Source: GCA-020343675 sp964462945 (GTDB lineage: Bacteria > Planctomycetota > Phycisphaerae > Sedimentisphaerales > Anaerobacaceae). Taken from it: DNA of 64,000 nucleotides. A program made the translations under genes and the position numbers. The stretch is from NCBI GenBank assembly GCA_964462945.1, contig CAYWZW010000012.1, positions 27,825 through 91,824 on the forward strand, written 5' to 3'. Below the pieces are notes generated by a model, which had not been told where the DNA came from, made no database searches, and saw only the letters and a program-made list of their open reading frames with translations. Shown in pieces: positions 59,649-64,000 of this stretch. How positions within the stretch are numbered: position 1 is the first letter of the stretch; each line of letters begins with the position of its first letter.

Positions 59649-61112
59649 ATGAGCTCAAGAAAACCGATTTCTGCAAGATTAGTGACTTTCGCCGCAATCT
59701 TATTGTCTAACCCGCAACTGGTATTCTCCCAGCAGACGGATCTTCTGAAGAAGAGTGCCATTGAACAGATAGACTCCATTCAGACCGTGATCGAGGAAAT
59801 AGCAATCAAACTGTGGGAATACTCGGAGCTGCCGTTACGTGAAGAACGCTCAGCCAATCTTCTGATCGGCAAGCTTGATGAAGCTGGTTTCGACATCGAA
59901 ACTAATGTGGCGGATATGCCCACAGCCTTTGTGGCAACGTATGGCAAAGGTTCACCGGTAATTGGCATCCTTGCGGAATATGATGCTCTTCCGGGCGTTG
60001 GCAATCAACCTGTCCCCGAACGAAAGCCCCGCACCGATGGCGTGACAGCCGGTCACGGGTGTGGACATAATTTATTCGGCGCCGCCAGCGTAGGCGGTGC
60101 GATTGCTTTGAAGCAACTGATGGAGAAAGAGAACCTGGGAGGTACTCTCAAGCTTTTTGGCACCCCTGCCGAAGAAACCGTGGTTGGGAAGGTGTATATG
60201 GCCAAAGCCGGGCTCTTTAAAGGACTCGATGCGGTGATCGAATGGCATCCGGGCGCTGAGAACGAAGTGCGGAATCAGACCGGCCGGGCGATGAACAGTT
60301 TTGAAGTCGAGTTCTTTGGTCAGGCCGCCCACGGCTCCACAGATCCCTGGAACGGTCGCAGTGCCCTGGATGCCGTAGAGCTGATGAACTACGGCGTGAA
60401 CCTGATGCGTGAGCATATAAAGCCTACGGCACGAATTCATTACGTTATCCCCCGCGGCGGAGAGGCGCCCAATGTCGTGCCGGAATATGCCAAGGTCTGG
60501 TACTATGTTCGAGACATCAATCGCACCGAAGTCGCCAAGTATTATGCAAGAGTCCTCAAGATTGTCGAAGGCGCGGCCCTCGCTACAGAAACGACTCACA
60601 AAGTTCACCTGATAACAGGCGTGCACGAATATCTCTTGAATCGCCCTTTGCAGGAAGCTCTGCAAAAGAACCTTGAGCTTGTCGGCACACCTGCGTTCAC
60701 TGAGCAGGAGCAGGAATTTGCGCGCCTGTTGCAGCGTTCCGTGAATAAAGAAGAAAAAGGATTCAACGACAAGATAAAGCCGTTACCCGATAAGCCCGGC
60801 GAAGTGGAAGGGGGCTCAACCGATGTAGCGGAGGTGAGCTGGATTGTCCCAACCGCAGGTTTCAGTGTAACAACGGCCGCTAACGATGTTCCCTGGCACA
60901 GTTGGGCCACCACCGCGTGTCACGGGACCACGGCCGGCCGAAAAGGAGCCGTCATAGCAGCCAAAGTTATTGCCGCGACGGGCATGGATCTTCTCACTAA
61001 ACCAACATTGCTGGACGAGGCCGAAGCGTTTTTTCTTAAAGCCACGGATGGCAGGCCTTATCAGTCGCCGATACCAGCGGATCAAGAGCCTCCCATCGCA
61101 TCAGTGGATTGA
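59649..61112 (+). CDS. M20D-family amidohydrolase/peptidase (AbgB-like), exported
   Basis: A 487-residue M20 metallohydrolase with an N-terminal signal-like segment (about 1-27). Seen are IGILAEYDALPGVGNQPVP, the metal motif GHGCGHNLFGAASVGGAI, a Glu pair in GTPAEETVVGKV, IEWHPGAENEV and FGQAAHGSTDPW from the dimerisation domain. M20D enzymes hydrolyse N-acyl amino acids or p-aminobenzoyl-glutamate-like amides. Length and motifs are close to AbgB. Signal and substrate are inferred. Confidence 0.87.
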   Translation: MSSRKPISARLVTFAAILLSNPQLVFSQQTDLLKKSAIEQIDSIQTVIEEIAIKLWEYSELPLREERSANLLIGKLDEAGFDIETNVADMPTAFVATYGKGSPVIGILAEYDALPGVGNQPVPERKPRTDGVTAGHGCGHNLFGAASVGGAIALKQLMEKENLGGTLKLFGTPAEETVVGKVYMAKAGLFKGLDAVIEWHPGAENEVRNQTGRAMNSFEVEFFGQAAHGSTDPWNGRSALDAVELMNYGVNLMREHIKPTARIHYVIPRGGEAPNVVPEYAKVWYYVRDINRTEVAKYYARVLKIVEGAALATETTHKVHLITGVHEYLLNRPLQEALQKNLELVGTPAFTEQEQEFARLLQRSVNKEEKGFNDKIKPLPDKPGEVEGGSTDVAEVSWIVPTAGFSVTTAANDVPWHSWATTACHGTTAGRKGAVIAAKVIAATGMDLLTKPTLLDEAEAFFLKATDGRPYQSPIPADQEPPIASVD

Positions 61113-61182
61113 CCGGTGGTCCGGACAACGGCGCTGAGAGTCCGTTCTCCTCACGTGTCAGGCCAATGCCGAAGCGAACCTT

Positions 61183-63999
61183 TCATTCGCTCGGCTGTAA
61201 AGGCTCCAAAAGCTGCAACGAAAGAAATACGCTCAGTTCGCTCAATCTCGCTGTGACGTAAGGCGCGGCGTCCGCGTTTCCACCCTTAGCCAATGGGTTA
61301 ACGTACTTCACGGCTGCGAGCTGCACAGATTCTTCCGGTGAGAAGCCCATATCCGTGCTCAAGATGCTGACGTATTCTGCAAGGGCGGCAAGATATTCCC
61401 CGGCTACGGCGTAACGGTTGCCGGATTTAGCATAACGCCCTATGGCGTCAGCGATGGATGCCATCTGTTCCTCAGTGGGTGGCCCAGCGCTTGAGGCGAA
61501 TTCACGTATCACCTGTGCCAACGCGGCGATATGAGTCCCCTTGGTATCCGACAGAATCGTCGCCGCTTCTCTGAGGCTTGCACAGGCCTCGCACGGCTGA
61601 ATGTCGCGGCTGGAGGCCAGGCCGTTGACCATCCAAATCGCCATCGTTCTCTCATCGACTCCAAGCTCCTTAGCCGCCCATTTCATCAAGGCCGGGCAGC
61701 CCGATGTTTTCACATCCGCCTTATCCAGGTCCGGTCCCGTCGGCATGAAGGATTCCGGCGGCGGCAGCCGTCCTATATTGACCGTGATGATGACCGTGGT
61801 CTCAGTGAGCTCGGCGCCGAGCTGGCCGTCGCTGACCGAATAGGTGAAACTATCCTTGCCCAGGAATCCCGCCGGCGGCGTGTAGGTGAAGGTGCCGTTT
61901 GCATTCAGCACAACGGTCCCGGCCCCTGTGTAGCTGAACGAGCCCACAGTCAGCGGGTCCTTGTCCGGGTCGGAATCGTTGCGCAGGACGCCGATGACGA
62001 CCGGGGACACGTACGTGGTTACCGCAGAATCACTTACGCCGTTGGGCTGGGTGTTGGTCACGGTGATTGTCACCGTGGCTGGAATGGGCTCGGCGCCAAT
62101 CTGCTCGTCCCAGGCCGAAATCGTGAAGCTGTCCGGCCCGACATAGCCGGCCTGCGGCTGATATGTGTAGGTCCCGTTCGGATTCACCGTCAAAGTGCCG
62201 TGCGTGGTGGTCGTTTGTAATCCCACCGTGAAGGGATCGTCTTCCGGATCAGAAATGTTGTCCGCTATCGTGCCTACCACGGCAGCGCCCATGTGCGTCG
62301 TCAACGTTTCGTCCTTAACGACGGGAAGTGTGTTGGTCACATCGATGGTCACCGTGCCTTGAGCGGGCTCGGCGCCAATCTGATTGTCCACCGCGGAATA
62401 GGTGAAGCTATCGGGTCCGACGTAGCCGGCCTCCGGCTGATACATGTAATCCCCGTTCGGATAGAACGTCAAGGTGCCATGCGTGGTGGTTGTAACCAGC
62501 GCCATCGTGAATGGATCGCCTTCCGGATCCACAACGAGTATCTTGCCCAGTTCGAAGTCGCCCATGTGTGTCGATTGCGCTTCGCCCTCCGCCAGAGGCT
62601 GCGTGTTGGTCATGGTGATGGTCACTAAAACCGGATCACTGGTCGCTCCGCCGGCGGAGGCCGTGTACGTGAAGGTGTCCTGGCCGACATAGCCCGCCTG
62701 CGGCGTATAGCTGTAACCGCCGTCCGCATTCAACGTGAACGATTGAGCGTGGGTGGGACCATCGACTAAGGCCGCCGTGAGCGGTTCGCCCTTCGGACTG
62801 AAATCGTTGCTGAGCACGTTGCCCTCGACGGCGTCGCCCATGTGGGTCTGGGCGACATCCGGCAGCCCGTCAGGTTCCGGCATATTACCCTCCACCTTGA
62901 CCATGATCCGCGCGATATCGCCGTCTGCATTGGTGTCTTCGGCAGACTCTTTACTCTGGACATGCACCTGCCCCTCGTCCCCATCCGCCAAAGGTTCGTC
63001 TGCCTCCGGCCCCCAGATAAGCTCACCCCATACATCTATTTCTATCGTTGCTTCAGAAGTCCCCTGGCTTGACGATTTTGCCGTGGCTACCAGATCGCCG
63101 TTTATTGTCGCGTCCCCAAACGAGGTCGCATCGGTGCCCGCAAAAATCCTTATTTCGGCCTTGGTGACATCACTTAGCGCCAGATCATCGTCGATGCCCT
63201 GGGCGTAGGCGCCAACCCCGCCGTTGAGGACCACGTTGTCGCCGGCCTTAAGAATGACAACCGCTTCAGCATTCTGGCCGTTCGGAACATTCTGTATGTC
63301 CGAATCGCGTCCGACGATGACGTCCCCGTTGACCGTCAGGTCGCCGGTAGCGTCCACATTGATTTCCGCATGACCCTGCCCGCCCTGGATGGTCAGATTC
63401 TCTGTGGTGATGTCACCCCCATCGTGGGTAGAAAGAGCAATTTGACCCGGATTAGAAGAGGCTTCACCGGTCTCCAGGCTGCCGATCGTAAGGCCCCCGG
63501 AGCCGGCCGTCATCATAATATCACCTATCGTCGTGCTGATCGTGTTGGTGGTATCCAAGAAGGAAATCGAACTACCCGCACCCGTCGCATAAAGTTCAAT
63601 GTTCCCATAGCGGCCCTTGAGCTCTCCGTCAAGCATGTCCCCTACGACGATGCTCTCATCTGCATAGACCACGACGCTGGTTCCATTGTCGCCCCAGGTT
63701 TCGATATCCTGCTCGTAGAGCGTGTCCATCGCACCGGCGTTTGCACCGTTGGCGATCGTCACGGCTGCAGGATCAATCTCCAGCGTGCCGGGGTTGTAAT
63801 CCGTATTCGCCGGTGAGGCGTCAATCTGACCGGCAATCGAAAAGTCGTTGCAGGTGATTTTCACGGACCCCCCATCTCCCGATACGCCGCCGCGGGCGGA
63901 AACCAAGGTGCCTGCGGTCATCGTAAAGGTCCCTTCGGTTTCCAAGGTGATGCTTCCCCCGTTCCCATTCACCCCGGCGTCTGCCTCGACGGAACCAGG
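61183..63999 (-). CDS. giant surface protein with VCBS/cadherin-like repeats, C-terminal part
   Basis: The frame is open to the right edge, so the N-terminus lies beyond the window; 938 codons are visible, and the GTG at 63972 is not a credible start. The first visible part is a filamentous-haemagglutinin-like beta-helix (TMTAGTLVSARGGVSGDGGS, NLTIQGGQGHAEINVDATGD). Four VCBS/cadherin-like repeats of about 95 residues follow (HMGDAVEGNVLSNDFSPKG, YTPQAGYVGQDTFTY). The C-terminal domain is helical with SGCPALMKWAAKELGVDE and QPCEACASLREAATIL, whose Cys residues may pair. It is likely secreted; the secretion route cannot be seen. Confidence 0.8.
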   Translation of the reverse strand, partial: PGSVEADAGVNGNGGSITLETEGTFTMTAGTLVSARGGVSGDGGSVKITCNDFSIAGQIDASPANTDYNPGTLEIDPAAVTIANGANAGAMDTLYEQDIETWGDNGTSVVVYADESIVVGDMLDGELKGRYGNIELYATGAGSSISFLDTTNTISTTIGDIMMTAGSGGLTIGSLETGEASSNPGQIALSTHDGGDITTENLTIQGGQGHAEINVDATGDLTVNGDVIVGRDSDIQNVPNGQNAEAVVILKAGDNVVLNGGVGAYAQGIDDDLALSDVTKAEIRIFAGTDATSFGDATINGDLVATAKSSSQGTSEATIEIDVWGELIWGPEADEPLADGDEGQVHVQSKESAEDTNADGDIARIMVKVEGNMPEPDGLPDVAQTHMGDAVEGNVLSNDFSPKGEPLTAALVDGPTHAQSFTLNADGGYSYTPQAGYVGQDTFTYTASAGGATSDPVLVTITMTNTQPLAEGEAQSTHMGDFELGKILVVDPEGDPFTMALVTTTTHGTLTFYPNGDYMYQPEAGYVGPDSFTYSAVDNQIGAEPAQGTVTIDVTNTLPVVKDETLTTHMGAAVVGTIADNISDPEDDPFTVGLQTTTTHGTLTVNPNGTYTYQPQAGYVGPDSFTISAWDEQIGAEPIPATVTITVTNTQPNGVSDSAVTTYVSPVVIGVLRNDSDPDKDPLTVGSFSYTGAGTVVLNANGTFTYTPPAGFLGKDSFTYSVSDGQLGAELTETTVIITVNIGRLPPPESFMPTGPDLDKADVKTSGCPALMKWAAKELGVDERTMAIWMVNGLASSRDIQPCEACASLREAATILSDTKGTHIAALAQVIREFASSAGPPTEEQMASIADAIGRYAKSGNRYAVAGEYLAALAEYVSILSTDMGFSPEESVQLAAVKYVNPLAKGGNADAAPYVTARLSELSVFLSLQLLEPLQPSE

Positions 64000-64000
64000 G

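Overview
The window looks like a metagenome scaffold from a planctomycete, most likely an anaerobic member of the Phycisphaerae. This is an inference from gene content: several Tat-exported Gfo/Idh/MocA oxidoreductases, a PQQ-propeller protein, ThuA and PhoD-type proteins, large secreted LamG and Fn3-like proteins, a ParA ATPase fused to an exported repeat array, and an anaerobe-type oxygen-defence operon. A 100-N scaffold gap lies at 56248-56347. No rRNA, tRNA or CRISPR array was seen.

Layout. (1) 1-19.3 kb is a secreted carbohydrate/phosphoester catabolism region. On the plus strand it holds five Gfo/Idh/MocA oxidoreductases (the first partial), a SUMF1-domain protein, a HEAT-repeat protein, a sulfatase remnant with its catalytic core deleted, and a PQQ-like propeller. 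On the minus strand it holds a CBM9-like/Fn3 surface protein, a ThuA-like protein, a PhoD-like phosphatase and a large zincin protease. (2) 19.7-27.4 kb holds a small protein behind a near-consensus promoter, a ParA-TM-cadherin-like fusion, a VOC protein, and a protease-like protein that has lost its catalytic triad and carries 15 TPRs. (3) 27.5-41.0 kb is a full type II secretion operon read right to left, gspE-F-G-H-I-J-K-L-M-C-X-D. The secretin is unusually long, the GspK-like protein is interrupted by a Ser/Gly/Thr/Gln-rich repeat, and an extra membrane gene lies between gspC and gspD. (4) 41.0-45.4 kb is an accessory island rich in small repeats. It carries an ApeA-like HEPN protein, an Abi_C-like protein and a small Cys-containing protein between diverged duplicated repeats. 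(5) 45.4-56.1 kb starts with a deacetylase-like protein. A PerR-type regulator then heads a co-directional run: rubrerythrin, exported nickel superoxide dismutase, thiol peroxidase, FprA flavodiiron protein, desulfoferrodoxin, ferritin, a ferritin-like protein, a flavin reductase-rubredoxin, glucose-6-phosphate dehydrogenase, a ZIP transporter and a DUF2400 protein. (6) 56.1-64 kb holds the gap, a LamG/Fn3 protein paralogous to the one at 4.4-7.2 kb, a thioesterase plus M20 peptidase pair, and the C-terminal part of a giant cadherin-like repeat protein running off the window.

How the parts fit together. The type II secretion system can plausibly export the many large secreted proteins. The PerR-type operon forms one route for superoxide (NiSOD, desulfoferrodoxin), peroxide (rubrerythrin, Tpx), oxygen (FprA), free iron (ferritins) and reductant supply (flavin reductase-rubredoxin, G6PDH). 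The most unusual elements are the membrane-anchored ParA fusion, the extended secretin with its associated extra gene, NiSOD with a secretion signal that ends exactly at the nickel-binding histidine, and the HEPN pair in its repeat-rich island.
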